Of a stretch of 46,151 nucleotides of DNA, positions 34,527-42,686 are shown one piece after another (positions within the stretch are counted from its first letter, which is position 1; each line of letters begins with the position of its first letter). The position numbers and the translations under genes were made by a program. Source of the stretch: Kiloniellaceae bacterium (GTDB taxonomy: Bacteria; Pseudomonadota; Alphaproteobacteria; Kiloniellales; J153); contig JAJFGO010000074.1 in NCBI GenBank assembly GCA_021776095.1, forward strand, positions 1 to 46,151, read 5' to 3'. The notes below the pieces were generated by a model. The model ran no database searches. It was given only the letters and a program-made list of their open reading frames with translations, and was not told the origin of the DNA.

Positions 34527-35772
34527 CGAGGTTGAGCACCGCCGATACGACGTAGTTCGGGACGTCGACGACCTGCCCGACCCGCAAGTCGACCGCCACG
34601 CTGCACAGGACATAAGCCTGTTCGCGCGTCAGCCCGTGTTCGCGCATCAAGTAGTCGATCATTTGAATCAGCGCGTCGCGCGCCGCCAGCGTCAAATCCT
34701 CCGAGAGGTTTTCCAGGTTCTCGATCTTGGTCGAGGCGAGGTAAGTGACATAGGGCGGAATCTCGCCGGCCTTTTTCAGCGGCAGGCCGGTCGTTGCGTA
34801 AAAACGTGACGGCATGGTCGCCTTGAGTTGTGCACCGCCTTCGAAATGCGGCTGCGTGATATGGGTGCCCCCGCCTTTGCGAATTGCGGTGCGGACGGTG
34901 ACCACGGCACCGGTTTCGATCGCGGTACCGGCAACCTCGCCGTCGCCCTGGGCATAATGCACGTCGCCGACGAAAAGACCGCAGCCGTCGATAAAGCAAG
35001 GTAAGAGCAAGGTCGTCCCGACCTGCATCTGCTTCACGTCCATATTGCCGCCGTTTTCGCGCGGTGGGATGGTACGCAGGCATTCCATTTTGGCGCTGCC
35101 TTGCGGGCCGCAGACCGCAACTGGTTGCGCGCCGATTGGCTGCGGCGGCAGGGCGATGCCGCCGACATCGCTGAGCCCCTTTTCGCGCGCCAACCAGGCG
35201 GCAACCTCGGGCGCGCCGGGCTGAACCCCGACCGATCCCATGAACCCCTGATAAGGAATGGCGATTCCCGGCATGCCGTCGGAGACCGCTTTCAAGCGGC
35301 TCAAGCGCCAATTTACAATGTAAGGGTCGGGGTAGAGATCGCGGAGGAACCCGAATCCGGGGACAATGACCGTATAGCCATACTGGTCCGGCTCGATGTC
35401 GACCAGCGTGACCGCGAGCACGTCGCCGCGCTTGGCGCCCTCGATATGGACCGGCCCGGTCATGGGGTGGACCAGATTGAGATCGACCGCGGTTACGTCG
35501 TCCGCCACGGAATTGAGGTCGAGATCGCTGTCGAGCGCGTCGCGCGTCTCGAATATGATGTAATCGCCCGGCTTGGCACGCGCGACCGCAGGTATGGTCG
35601 GGTGATAGCGATTGAAGCAATTCGGATCGTCAGCGCAATGCGCGCCGGCCTTAGCGACCACGACTTTGTTTTGCCAGGTCGCGTCGGTGGTGTCCGCGCG
35701 CGCCGCTGCGCCCCAAGCGATGCTCAGCGCCGCGAAGGCGAGCGCAGACCCTGTCATGCGAGTTAGCATCAT
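34510..35772 (-). CDS. acetamidase/formamidase family protein, exported
   Basis: 420 residues. A signal peptide (about 1-26, ending AARADT) puts it in the periplasm, unusual for a family whose classic members are cytoplasmic. Motifs: HPMTGPVHIEGAKRGDVLAVTL, VPGFGFLRDL, PYQGFMGSVGVQPG, ENGGNMDVKQMQVGTTLLLP and FVGDVHYAQGDGEVAGTAIE; Asp-His-x-x-Gln-Gly-x-Gly is near the presumed metal site. It would release ammonia from short amides. GGGGGAAACG stands before ATG 35772. The TAXI-like gene overlaps its end. Confidence 0.9.
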   Translation of the reverse strand: MMLTRMTGSALAFAALSIAWGAAARADTTDATWQNKVVVAKAGAHCADDPNCFNRYHPTIPAVARAKPGDYIIFETRDALDSDLDLNSVADDVTAVDLNLVHPMTGPVHIEGAKRGDVLAVTLVDIEPDQYGYTVIVPGFGFLRDLYPDPYIVNWRLSRLKAVSDGMPGIAIPYQGFMGSVGVQPGAPEVAAWLAREKGLSDVGGIALPPQPIGAQPVAVCGPQGSAKMECLRTIPPRENGGNMDVKQMQVGTTLLLPCFIDGCGLFVGDVHYAQGDGEVAGTAIETGAVVTVRTAIRKGGGTHITQPHFEGGAQLKATMPSRFYATTGLPLKKAGEIPPYVTYLASTKIENLENLSEDLTLAARDALIQMIDYLMREHGLTREQAYVLCSVAVDLRVGQVVDVPNYVVSAVLNLDVFEN

Positions 35773-35861
35773 CGTTTCCCCCTGTGGCTATGTCTGTTTT
35801 CTTGGGCTGCTGCCTTGCTTCGGTACGATAAGTGATCCAGCGTGAGGTGTCGAATCTCGCC

Positions 35862-36596
35862 CTAAAGATCTATGCCGCGCCGCGTCATGGCCTGGCGCCA
35901 GCTTTGCCTTGGGTCATCGGCGAATACGAGATCGATCTCCGCCGGAATCACGAACCAATCGGCGCGCGCCAATTCGCCGTCCAACTGTCCGGGTCCCCAA
36001 CCGGCGTAGCCGAAGGCGAGGAGGCTGTGCCTTGGCCCCTCGCCGCGACCGATCAGACGCAGGATTTCGGCCGGCGCGCCGAGCGCGATGCCTGCGCCGA
36101 GGGGGCGGCTGTTTGAGGCTTCAATATCGGTGCTGTGCAGGAGGAAGCCCCGGCCGGGCTCGACTGGGCCGCCTTGGTAGATGGGAATCTCGCCCTCGGC
36201 CTGTTCCGCCTCGAGGCCGAGGCCCTTGAGCGCGGCCGCGATCGGCACCTTCGCGACCGGCCGGTTGACGATAAGGCCCAGGGCGCCTGTATCGCTGTGG
36301 TCGATCATATAAATCACGGACTGACGAAAACGCGGATCGCCCATGGACTCGCTGGCGACCAGAAGGTGCCCGGCGACGAAGCGGTCGCCGGCACCTGTAT
36401 CCCGGCTCGCCATGAGGAGCAGCAAGAGGCCGAGGCACAGCAGAACCGCGGCGAGGCCGCACCGCCTGCCCAGGCGGCGTGCCAGGTCGGCGGGCCGGTT
36501 AAGACTCAAAACTGGCCATCCGTCGACGCTCCTGGGCCCTAAAGCCCCAGGACGTCGTTCATCGAATATAGCCCCGAAGGCTTGCCGCGCGCCCAA
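35862..36596 (-). CDS. YqgE/AlgH family protein
   Basis: 244 residues if the whole frame is used. The conserved part starts near FVAGHLLVASESMGDPRFRQ and includes MIDHSDTGALGLIVNRPV, IYQGGPVEPGRGFLLHS and SLLAFGYAGWGPGQLDGELA, the classical YqgE/AlgH signatures. Function is not settled in any organism. The start is uncertain: ATG 36413 would give only the conserved domain but has no ribosome site, whereas longer starts add a membrane helix (about 47-61). The frame overlaps the end of dapB by 58 bp, so a start shortly after dapB (TTG near 36509) is plausible. Confidence 0.88.
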   Translation of the reverse strand: MGARQAFGAIFDERRPGALGPRSVDGWPVLSLNRPADLARRLGRRCGLAAVLLCLGLLLLLMASRDTGAGDRFVAGHLLVASESMGDPRFRQSVIYMIDHSDTGALGLIVNRPVAKVPIAAALKGLGLEAEQAEGEIPIYQGGPVEPGRGFLLHSTDIEASNSRPLGAGIALGAPAEILRLIGRGEGPRHSLLAFGYAGWGPGQLDGELARADWFVIPAEIDLVFADDPRQSWRQAMTRRGIDL

Positions 36597-37345
36597 AGGA
36601 CGGCCTTGAGCGCGCCGCGCGCATAGACATCGCGCGCCGAGGCCTTGTGGGCGATCTCGATCCGCTCGCCCTCGGCGGCGAAGGTGACCGTGTGATCGCC
36701 GGTCACGTCGCCGCCGCGCAGCGCCGCGAAGCCGATATCGCCGCGATTGCGCGCGCCGGTGATGCCGTCGCGGCCCCGTTGCGAGACCTCCTCCAGCACC
36801 ACACCGCGCCCGGCGGCGGCCGCCCGGCCCAGGGCCAGGGCCGTGCCCGAAGGGGCGTCGACCTTCCAGCGATGATGCATTTCGAAGACCTCGATGTCGT
36901 AGTCAGGATCCAACAAGGCGGCCGCTCTCTCGACCAGGGCCAGCAGAACATTGACCCCCAGGCTCATGTTGGCGGCCTGCACGATCGGGGTGTGCACGGC
37001 GGACCGCTCAATTGCCGCCTGCTGCTCGGCGTCCAAGCCGGTGGTGCCGAGCACCAGGGCGACCTGGCCCTGGGCGGCCAAGGCCGCGTGGCGCACGCTG
37101 GCCGCCGGGGAGGTGAAGTCGATCACCGCGTCGGCCCCGGCGAACAGCGTCACCGGATCGTCGACCACCGCCTGGCCCAGGGCGCTCAGCCCGGCCAACT
37201 CACCCAGGTCCTTACCGACGGCCGGGCTGCCCGGGGTCTCGCTGCCGCCGGCGATGGTGCAGCCCTCAGCCTCGGCAATGGTCTTTAGGAGCATGCGCCC
37301 CATGCGCCCGGCGCAGCCGACAACACCGATCCTGATGGTTTCCAT
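36539..37345 (-). CDS. dapB: 4-hydroxy-tetrahydrodipicolinate reductase
   Basis: 268 residues from ATG 37345 (GGGAG 10 nt upstream), where homology begins. NAD(P) motif VVGCAGRMGRM (8-18), then DFTSPAASVRH, LGTTGLDAEQ, ANMSLGVNVL, and HHRWKVDAPSGTA with the catalytic His-His and Lys of the family. It reduces HTPA in the lysine/diaminopimelate pathway. A DapC-like aminotransferase lies at 8.2-9.5 kb. The long upstream extension of the frame is not used. Confidence 0.96.
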   Translation of the reverse strand: METIRIGVVGCAGRMGRMLLKTIAEAEGCTIAGGSETPGSPAVGKDLGELAGLSALGQAVVDDPVTLFAGADAVIDFTSPAASVRHAALAAQGQVALVLGTTGLDAEQQAAIERSAVHTPIVQAANMSLGVNVLLALVERAAALLDPDYDIEVFEMHHRWKVDAPSGTALALGRAAAAGRGVVLEEVSQRGRDGITGARNRGDIGFAALRGGDVTGDHTVTFAAEGERIEIAHKASARDVYARGALKAVLWARGKPSGLYSMNDVLGL

Positions 37346-37503
37346 TTGCCGCCAACTCCCTACTTGCCCCAATCGCACAAGGGCATCGCCCAAGGACCCT
37401 GGCGCCGGTTTAGCACGCACAGCGCCGGAGAGGCGAGGGCTTGGGCACGGATTTTGGCGGTTCGGCGCAGCGACGTGCCGCCATGGCAACTCAATCCGGT
37501 ATC

Positions 37504-37529
37504 GGAACGATCGAGCGGGAGGGCGCGTT
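37504..37529 (+). promoter_or_regulatory. candidate EcfG (general stress response) promoter of the rhomboid gene
   Basis: GGAAC (37504-37508), 17 bp, CGTT (37526-37529): an exact fit to the alphaproteobacterial EcfG consensus GGAAC-N16/17-CGTT. It is correctly oriented and 42 bp before the rhomboid start, so a short leader of about 35 nt is expected. It lies in the 226-bp gap to the divergent dapB gene, which holds no other gene. Confidence 0.65.
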
Positions 37530-37571
37530 GTCCTTGGGGCACCGGCGCCAAGCCCCTATCTTAGAAAGACG

Positions 37572-38375
37572 ATGATCCCCCTGCACGATGACAACCCGAC
37601 CCACAGGTTCCCGGCGGTCACCATCGGCCTGATCGCTGCCTGCACCCTGGTCTTCCTGTGGCAGATTTCCCTGCCGCCCGGCGCGGCCGAGCGGGCGGTC
37701 TACAGCTATGGCGTGATCCCGGCGGTGCTGTTCGGCGAGGCCCGCCTGGCGTCGGAGCTTGCGGTGGTGCCGGCGGCGCTCTCGGTGCTGACCTCCATGT
37801 TCATGCATGGCGGCTGGATGCACTTGATCGGCAACATGCTCTATTTGTGGATCTTCGGGAACAATATCGAGGATGCGACCGGGCATGTGCGTTTCGCGAT
37901 CTTCTATCTGCTGTGCGGCGCGGCAGCGGCCCTGGCTCAATCGCTTCAGGATCCGGCCTCGACCGTACCCATGATCGGCGCCAGCGGCGCCATCGGCGGC
38001 GTGCTCGGCGCTTATGCCCTGCTGTTCCCGCGGGCCCATGTGCTAGTCCTGGTCCCGATCGGGTTTTTCATAACCACGCTCCGGGTGCCGGCCCTTCTGG
38101 TCCTGGGCCTTTGGTTCGTGCTGCAGTTCGTGCAGTCCGCCATGACCCCGACTGGTGGCGGTGGGGTTGCCTATTGGGCGCACATCGGCGGCTTCCTGGC
38201 TGGGCTGGCCCTGATTTTTCCCTTCAAGGGCAAAGGCTTTCCCTTGTTTGGCGGCGGCCGGCGGCCGGTCGGGAGGCCGGCGGGCGGTGCGCGCAAGTCG
38301 CGGACCGTCCAAAAGTCGGGCCATCGTGGCCGCAGCCCCTGGGGCGGCACCCGCCGGCGCGGACCCTGGGATTAA
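37572..38375 (+). CDS. rhomboid family intramembrane serine protease
   Basis: 267 residues from ATG 37572; the frame runs far upstream but over dapB, so it is not used. About six to seven membrane segments. MFMHGGWMHLIGNMLYLWIFGNNIED carries the conserved His84 and Asn88 of the oxyanion region, GASGAIGG carries nucleophile Ser139, and YWAHIGGF carries His204 of the Ser-His dyad. The C-terminus is a basic Gly/Arg-rich tail (about 222-267). It cleaves membrane helices of unknown targets. A stress-type promoter lies upstream. Confidence 0.94.
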   Translation: MIPLHDDNPTHRFPAVTIGLIAACTLVFLWQISLPPGAAERAVYSYGVIPAVLFGEARLASELAVVPAALSVLTSMFMHGGWMHLIGNMLYLWIFGNNIEDATGHVRFAIFYLLCGAAAALAQSLQDPASTVPMIGASGAIGGVLGAYALLFPRAHVLVLVPIGFFITTLRVPALLVLGLWFVLQFVQSAMTPTGGGGVAYWAHIGGFLAGLALIFPFKGKGFPLFGGGRRPVGRPAGGARKSRTVQKSGHRGRSPWGGTRRRGPWD

Positions 38376-38436
38376 TTACCAGGTCACAGCGATGCCACCG
38401 GCAATTCGTCGCCGCTTCAACATTCGTTAATCCCAA

Positions 38437-38465
38437 TACCTCAAACTTGTTGAAGTGTTGAGGTA
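38437..38465. promoter_or_regulatory. 29-bp dyad (probable operator) upstream of the RHH-like gene
   Basis: TACCTCAA (38437-38444) and TTGAGGTA (38458-38465) are perfect inverted repeats; inside them ACTT and AAGT extend the dyad around a GTTG loop, with one unpaired G. The 12-bp arms end about 50 bp before ATG 38516. TGTTGA is also repeated (38449 and 38457), with TCAACA near 38416. This is typical of an operator for a ribbon-helix-helix dimer; an RNA hairpin is the alternative. Confidence 0.6.
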
Positions 38466-38515
38466 AATGCCGGCTATATCCCAGGTTGTGGTGACCGGCT
38501 TGTGCGGGGGTAACG

Positions 38516-39226
38516 ATGCGCGACGATACGGTCTTATTGAACAGCATTCCCATGTTTTTGCACCGCCCAAGCGAACGGGCGCCGGTCAAGCTAGAGATCA
38601 AGGCGCGGACCCGAAGGGTCGTGCGGCCACCTCTGCCCCGGCCGGAAATGGTCATCCACGGCGGAGTTTCGCCGGTCCAGCCCAACTTCGGCTTAGCGGC
38701 CGAGGCCGAGATCCCGCCGGTTGCACCGGCCACATCAGACATCCCCCGGGTTGCGGCCGTGGTTGCGCCCGAGGCGCGCCCGGTGACGTCCCCCATGGTT
38801 CCGGCGGCGGTTCCCGCCGGGCGGACACCGGCCAGACTGCCCTGGATGGCCCGGCGCGCGGCCCAGGCCGCCAAGGCGCCGACGGCCAAGGCCCCGGCGG
38901 ATGCCGAAGGCCACAGCGCGGTGGTCGATCTGACCGCCCATCGCGGCGCGGCGGCCCATGCCGACCCGAGCCCGAACCAACTGGCCGCCGGGCCCCGTGC
39001 CGCTTTCGTGGCCGACCATAACGAGGCCGCCGAGGACGAAGACGTGGCCTTTCAGATCACCCTGCCGCGCAGCGTGATTCGCCAGATCCGTATGCTCGCG
39101 GCCGAAGAGGGCACCACGCACCGGGCAATCGTGTTGCGCGCCCTGCGCACCACCGGGCTGGACATCCCCGAAGGCGCCGACGTCGACCGGCGCGCGATCG
39201 CGGCCAAGCGGCGCCATCAAGCCTAA
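38516..39226 (+). CDS. orphan protein with C-terminal ribbon-helix-helix-like domain
   Basis: 236 residues from ATG 38516, with GGGGG 5-6 nt upstream. Residues about 40-175 are Pro/Ala-rich and probably disordered. The C-terminal 60 residues (VAFQITLPRSVIRQIRMLAA then EEGTTHRAIVLRALRTTGL) fit a beta strand plus two helices, as in Arc/MetJ/CopG and ParG-type DNA-binding dimers. The first 30 residues are basic. I do not recognise the full protein. There is no toxin, ParA or other partner within the window. A strong dyad in its upstream region suggests self-regulation. Confidence 0.65.
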   Translation: MRDDTVLLNSIPMFLHRPSERAPVKLEIKARTRRVVRPPLPRPEMVIHGGVSPVQPNFGLAAEAEIPPVAPATSDIPRVAAVVAPEARPVTSPMVPAAVPAGRTPARLPWMARRAAQAAKAPTAKAPADAEGHSAVVDLTAHRGAAAHADPSPNQLAAGPRAAFVADHNEAAEDEDVAFQITLPRSVIRQIRMLAAEEGTTHRAIVLRALRTTGLDIPEGADVDRRAIAAKRRHQA

Positions 39227-39257
39227 GCTTCGCCAAAAAATCTAAACTGAGTCGGTT

Positions 39258-40025
39258 TTAACGCACCGCGATGGCGTCGGCGGCCGCCTGGCCGGCCGGG
39301 ATCCCGCCTTTTCCAGCTATAGCCGGGACCGCGCCGGCCCGCTCGCGCAGGTGGCCGGAGAGCCGGTGCTCCACCTTGCGGAAGATGTAGAGAATACCGT
39401 AGGTCACGATCAGGTAGATGATCCCGGCGGTGATATAGACCTCGTAGACGGCGAAGCTGCGCGCCACGATGATGCGCGCGACTCCGGTCAGGTCGAGCAA
39501 GGTAATGATGCTGACCAGCGACGTTGCCTGGAACAGGAACACAACCTCGTTGGAATAGGCCGGCAGGGCCAAGCGGAACGCCTTGGGTAGGATGATTCGG
39601 CGATACAGCAGCCCGCGGGACATGCCGCAGGCGCGCGCCGCCTCGACCTCACCAAAGGACACCGCCCGGATCGCACCGCGCAGGATCTCCGCCGTATAAG
39701 CGGCGGTGTTGAGGGTCAGGGTGAGCACCGCGCAGAAGTACGGCTCGCGGAAATACTGCCAGATACCAAGCGCCTCAAATTGTTCTCGAAACTGGCCGCT
39801 ACCGTAATAGATCAGGAAGATCTGAACCAGAAGCGGCGTGCCCCGGAAGTAGAAGATGTAGCCGTAAACCGGCATCCATAGGGCCGGGTTCTGCGACACG
39901 CGCATGAGCGCAAGAGGAATCGAAAACGCCAGCCCGATGGCGACGCTCAGAGCCGTGATCTCGATGGTCAGGACCGCGCCGTCAAGCAGCTTTGGTATGC
40001 TATCGATGATGACGTCGAAATCCAT
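39258..40025 (-). CDS. polar amino-acid ABC transporter permease (HisM-like)
   Basis: 255 residues, about five membrane helices. Family features: YIFYFRGTPLLVQIFLIYYG, LNTAAYTAEILRGAIRAVSFGEVEAARACGMSRG (the EAA loop that contacts the ATPase) and ALPAYSNEVVFLFQATSL. It is the last gene of the operon and starts 3 bp after the HisQ-like gene ends, so the two permeases form the heterodimeric channel. It is most like the histidine / lysine-arginine-ornithine systems. Confidence 0.94.
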   Translation of the reverse strand: MDFDVIIDSIPKLLDGAVLTIEITALSVAIGLAFSIPLALMRVSQNPALWMPVYGYIFYFRGTPLLVQIFLIYYGSGQFREQFEALGIWQYFREPYFCAVLTLTLNTAAYTAEILRGAIRAVSFGEVEAARACGMSRGLLYRRIILPKAFRLALPAYSNEVVFLFQATSLVSIITLLDLTGVARIIVARSFAVYEVYITAGIIYLIVTYGILYIFRKVEHRLSGHLRERAGAVPAIAGKGGIPAGQAAADAIAVR

Positions 40026-40028
40026 CGT

Positions 40029-40718
40029 CTATGCCCTGCGGATGCCGCGGTTGGCCCAAACCTCGGCGCGCTGGAGGGCGAGCATGGAGACGATGGTGAT
40101 GGCCAGATAGATGAGCGAGGCGGCGAAGTAGAAGGTGAAGGGCAGGCGCACGGCGCGCGCGGCGATGTCGGCGTTGCGCAAAAGTTCCGGCAACTGAATG
40201 ACGGAAATGAGCGCGGTCGCCTTGATTAAGACCATCCACACATTACCCAGACCCGGCAGCGCGAAGCGCCAGACCTGCGGCAGGAGAATACGCCGGAAGG
40301 CGAGCGAGCGGCTCATGCCATAGGCGCGCGCCGCTTCGATCTGGCCCTTGTCGATGGCCAGAAACGCGCCACGGAACACCTCGGTCGCGAAAGCGCCATA
40401 GATAAAGCCAATGGTGACCGAGCCCGCCAGGAACGGGTTGATGTCGATGATGGTGTCGTTACCGAAGCTTTCCAGAACCCCTTGGATCAAGGTCGGGGTA
40501 CCGTAATAGACGATCAGAATCAGGATCAATTCCGGCACACCGCGAATCACTGTTGTATAGGTATCGGCGGCGGTGTGGGCGGCCTTGGACTTCGACATCT
40601 TGCCCCAAGCGCCCAGCAAGCCCATAACCAGGGCCAGGGCCATGGCACAGACGCCGACCGACAGAGTGACCTGCACCCCGTCCCACAGCATCCATCCATA
40701 ACCTTTGAGATCCAGCAC
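40029..40718 (-). CDS. polar amino-acid ABC transporter permease (HisQ-like)
   Basis: 229 residues, about five membrane helices. VIRGVPELILILIVYYGTP, FLAGSVTIGFIYGAFATEVFRGAFLAI and the EAA loop GQIEAARAYGMSRSLAFRRILLPQVWRFALP are typical. Paired with the HisM-like permease that follows after 3 bp. The 135-bp gap on its upstream side, to the binding-protein gene, holds two palindromes that may stop or stabilise part of the transcripts. Confidence 0.94.
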   Translation of the reverse strand: MLDLKGYGWMLWDGVQVTLSVGVCAMALALVMGLLGAWGKMSKSKAAHTAADTYTTVIRGVPELILILIVYYGTPTLIQGVLESFGNDTIIDINPFLAGSVTIGFIYGAFATEVFRGAFLAIDKGQIEAARAYGMSRSLAFRRILLPQVWRFALPGLGNVWMVLIKATALISVIQLPELLRNADIAARAVRLPFTFYFAASLIYLAITIVSMLALQRAEVWANRGIRRA

Positions 40719-40774
40719 CGGCCCGGGGTTCCTTGTCCCAAGATTGCGGATTTAGCGATCTTATCCAGAATTTG

Positions 40775-40823
40775 GGGGGCGCCCCCGGCGCGATCCGATG
40801 GATCCTGCCTTTAGGAGCGCTCC
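40775..40823 (-). promoter_or_regulatory. palindromes between the binding-protein and permease genes
   Basis: GGGGGCGCCCCC (40775-40786) and GGAGCGCTCC (40814-40823) are perfect palindromes in the 135-bp gap after the binding-protein gene. No T run follows, so they are not classic terminators. Such hairpins often protect the abundant binding-protein message from decay and lower permease output. Confidence 0.4.
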
Positions 40824-40853
40824 CCTCATCCCTTTCGCGCGGACGCGGGCGTC

Positions 40854-41648
40854 TTAGCTGCCCGGCGCCGGCGGCTTACCGTAGACGTCGAAGTCGAAGT
40901 ACTTGTCGTTGATCTTCTTGTAGGTGCCGTTCTCGCGAATCATGGTGATCGCCTTGCTCAAGCCCATGCGCAGGTCGTCCTCGCCCTTGCGCACCGCAAT
41001 CCCGGCGCCTAGGCCATGCCATTTCGGCTCGTTGTAGTCGGGGCCGACGAATTCGAAGCCTTTGCCGGCATCGGTTTCCAGGAATCCTTCCAGAAGCGCG
41101 ACCGAATCGGCCATGACCAGATCGACGCGGCCGGAACCCAGATCGGCGTTCGCCTCGTCCTGGGTCGCGTAGACCCGAATGTCCATGCCCGGGAAGTTAT
41201 CGCGCAAGAAGTTCTCGTGAATCGTCGCGCGTTGCACGCCCACGCTCTTGCCCTTGAGGCCGGCCGGGGAGATATCTAGGCCCATGCCCGCCTTGGCCAC
41301 GAACTTGGCCGGGGTGTTGTAGTACTTGTCGGTGAAGTCGACCTTTTTCTTACGCTCTTCGGTGATCGACATGGAGGCGATGATGGCGTCGTACTTCTTG
41401 GCGAGCAGGCCGGGGATAATGCCGTCCCAATCTTGCACGACGAATTCGCAATCGTACTTGGCCGCTTCGCAAACGGCATTGGCGATATCGATGTCGAATC
41501 CAACAAGCTTGCCATCCGAATCTATGGAGTTGAAGGGTGGGTAGGCACCCTCGGTTCCGACCCTAACTTTCTTCATGTCGGCCGAGGCCGCCCCGGCCGT
41601 CAGGGCCAGCGCAACCGCCGCCGCAACGCTCGTGAATAGAACTCTCAT
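40854..41648 (-). CDS. periplasmic amino-acid binding protein (lysine/arginine/ornithine-type)
   Basis: 264 residues. A signal peptide (1-23, cleavage near ASA) precedes a type II periplasmic fold: VGTEGAYPPFNSIDSDGKLVGFDIDIANAVC, then DWDGIIPGLLAKKYDAIIASMSIT and the binding-site stretch VDFTDKYYNTP, KGKSVGVQRATIHENFL, VMADSVALLEGF. Four cysteines are absent from the core except CEAAKYDC. The closest known type is LAO/histidine binding protein. RBS GGGAG 8 nt before ATG. Second gene of the operon. Confidence 0.95.
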   Translation of the reverse strand: MRVLFTSVAAAVALALTAGAASADMKKVRVGTEGAYPPFNSIDSDGKLVGFDIDIANAVCEAAKYDCEFVVQDWDGIIPGLLAKKYDAIIASMSITEERKKKVDFTDKYYNTPAKFVAKAGMGLDISPAGLKGKSVGVQRATIHENFLRDNFPGMDIRVYATQDEANADLGSGRVDLVMADSVALLEGFLETDAGKGFEFVGPDYNEPKWHGLGAGIAVRKGEDDLRMGLSKAITMIRENGTYKKINDKYFDFDVYGKPPAPGS

Positions 41649-41726
41649 GTTACTTGCTCCCTATCGTTGACTAGAATCTTGTGTCCGATGAACGCCCTTA
41701 GATTTCCCCCGCCGGGGCCCCGGCCA

Positions 41727-42521
41727 TCACAGGTTGCTGGCCATGAATTGCCGGAACCGTTCCGACTTCGGATTGCCGAAGACCTCCTTGGGCGGCCCTT
41801 GTTCCTCGATCCGGCCTTCGTGCAGGAAGACCACCTCGCTCGATACCTCGCGCGCGAAGCCCATTTCGTGGGTCACCACGATCATGGTCCGGCCTTCCTC
41901 CGCGAGTTGCCGGATGACGCGCAGCACCTCGCCGACCAGTTCGGGATCGAGCGCCGAGGTCGGCTCGTCGAACAACATCAGCGCCGGCTCCATGGCCAGC
42001 GCGCGGGCGATCGCGGCGCGCTGCTGCTGTCCGCCCGAAAGGTGCGAGGGATAGAAATCCAGCTTGTCGCTGAGCCCGACCTTGTCCAACACCGCTTTGG
42101 CCCGGTCGATCGCCGCCGCCTTGGGCACCTTGAGCACGTGGACCGGTGCCTCGATCACATTTTGCAGCACGGTCATGTGGGACCAGAGATTGAATTGCTG
42201 GAACACCATGCCCAGACGGGCGCGGATCCGATCAACCTGATCGTGATCGGCCGGAACGCTCTTGCCCCCGCGGGTCTTGGTCATGCGGATCAGTTCGCCA
42301 CCCACGCTGACCCGGCCGGAATCCGGCGTTTCGAGCAGATTAATGCAACGCAAAAAGGTGCTCTTGCCGGAGCCGCTGGAGCCGAGCATGGCGATCACGT
42401 CGCCCTCACGCGCGGCGAGCGACACCCCCTTCAGAACCTCGAGCGGCCCGAAGCTCTTATGAATGTCTTCGCAAACCAGCGCCGCGTCTGCGGTCGTGGC
42501 TACCGTGGCTGCTTGAGCCAT
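41727..42521 (-). CDS. amino-acid ABC transporter ATP-binding protein (HisP-like)
   Basis: 264 residues with all nucleotide-binding motifs: Walker A LGSSGSGKSTFLRC, Q-loop GMVFQQFNLW, ABC signature LSGGQQQRAAIARAL, Walker B ALMLFDEPTSALDPE and the switch His in VVTHEMGF. First gene of a four-gene operon (ATPase, binding protein, two permeases), all complete and in the same direction. The spacing to the binding protein is 78 bp. Confidence 0.96.
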   Translation of the reverse strand: MAQAATVATTADAALVCEDIHKSFGPLEVLKGVSLAAREGDVIAMLGSSGSGKSTFLRCINLLETPDSGRVSVGGELIRMTKTRGGKSVPADHDQVDRIRARLGMVFQQFNLWSHMTVLQNVIEAPVHVLKVPKAAAIDRAKAVLDKVGLSDKLDFYPSHLSGGQQQRAAIARALAMEPALMLFDEPTSALDPELVGEVLRVIRQLAEEGRTMIVVTHEMGFAREVSSEVVFLHEGRIEEQGPPKEVFGNPKSERFRQFMASNL

Positions 42522-42602
42522 GAAATAAAACAGCTCCCTGTGAACCGTCTTCTTTTTCGTATTATTTCGAGTAGGGTAGAGGGCTTTTACCCGTATTCAA
42601 AG

Positions 42603-42627
42603 CCCAAAATAGCCGTTTCCGGCTATT
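42603..42627 (-). terminator. probable terminator after the ccm operon
   Basis: On the minus strand AATAGCCG (42627-42620) pairs with CGGCTATT (42615-42608) around the stable GAAA loop, followed by TTGGGC, so the T run is short. It lies 60 bp after the ccmH stop and before the ABC ATPase start, where an end of transcription is expected. Confidence 0.55.
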
Positions 42628-42686
42628 GGCTCGGGCGCCCCTACTTTGTTCGAGGGCAGGCTAGCCGGGGCCCTGTGATTTGGGTG

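Noticed and set aside
34487-35620. 377-codon minus-strand frame within the acetamidase gene
   Set aside because: Shifted frame of a gene with clear family motifs; the product is Arg-rich and featureless.
36951-37571. Upstream extension of the rhomboid frame
   Set aside because: It covers dapB antisense; the ATG at 37572 matches the family start and lies just after a stress-type promoter.
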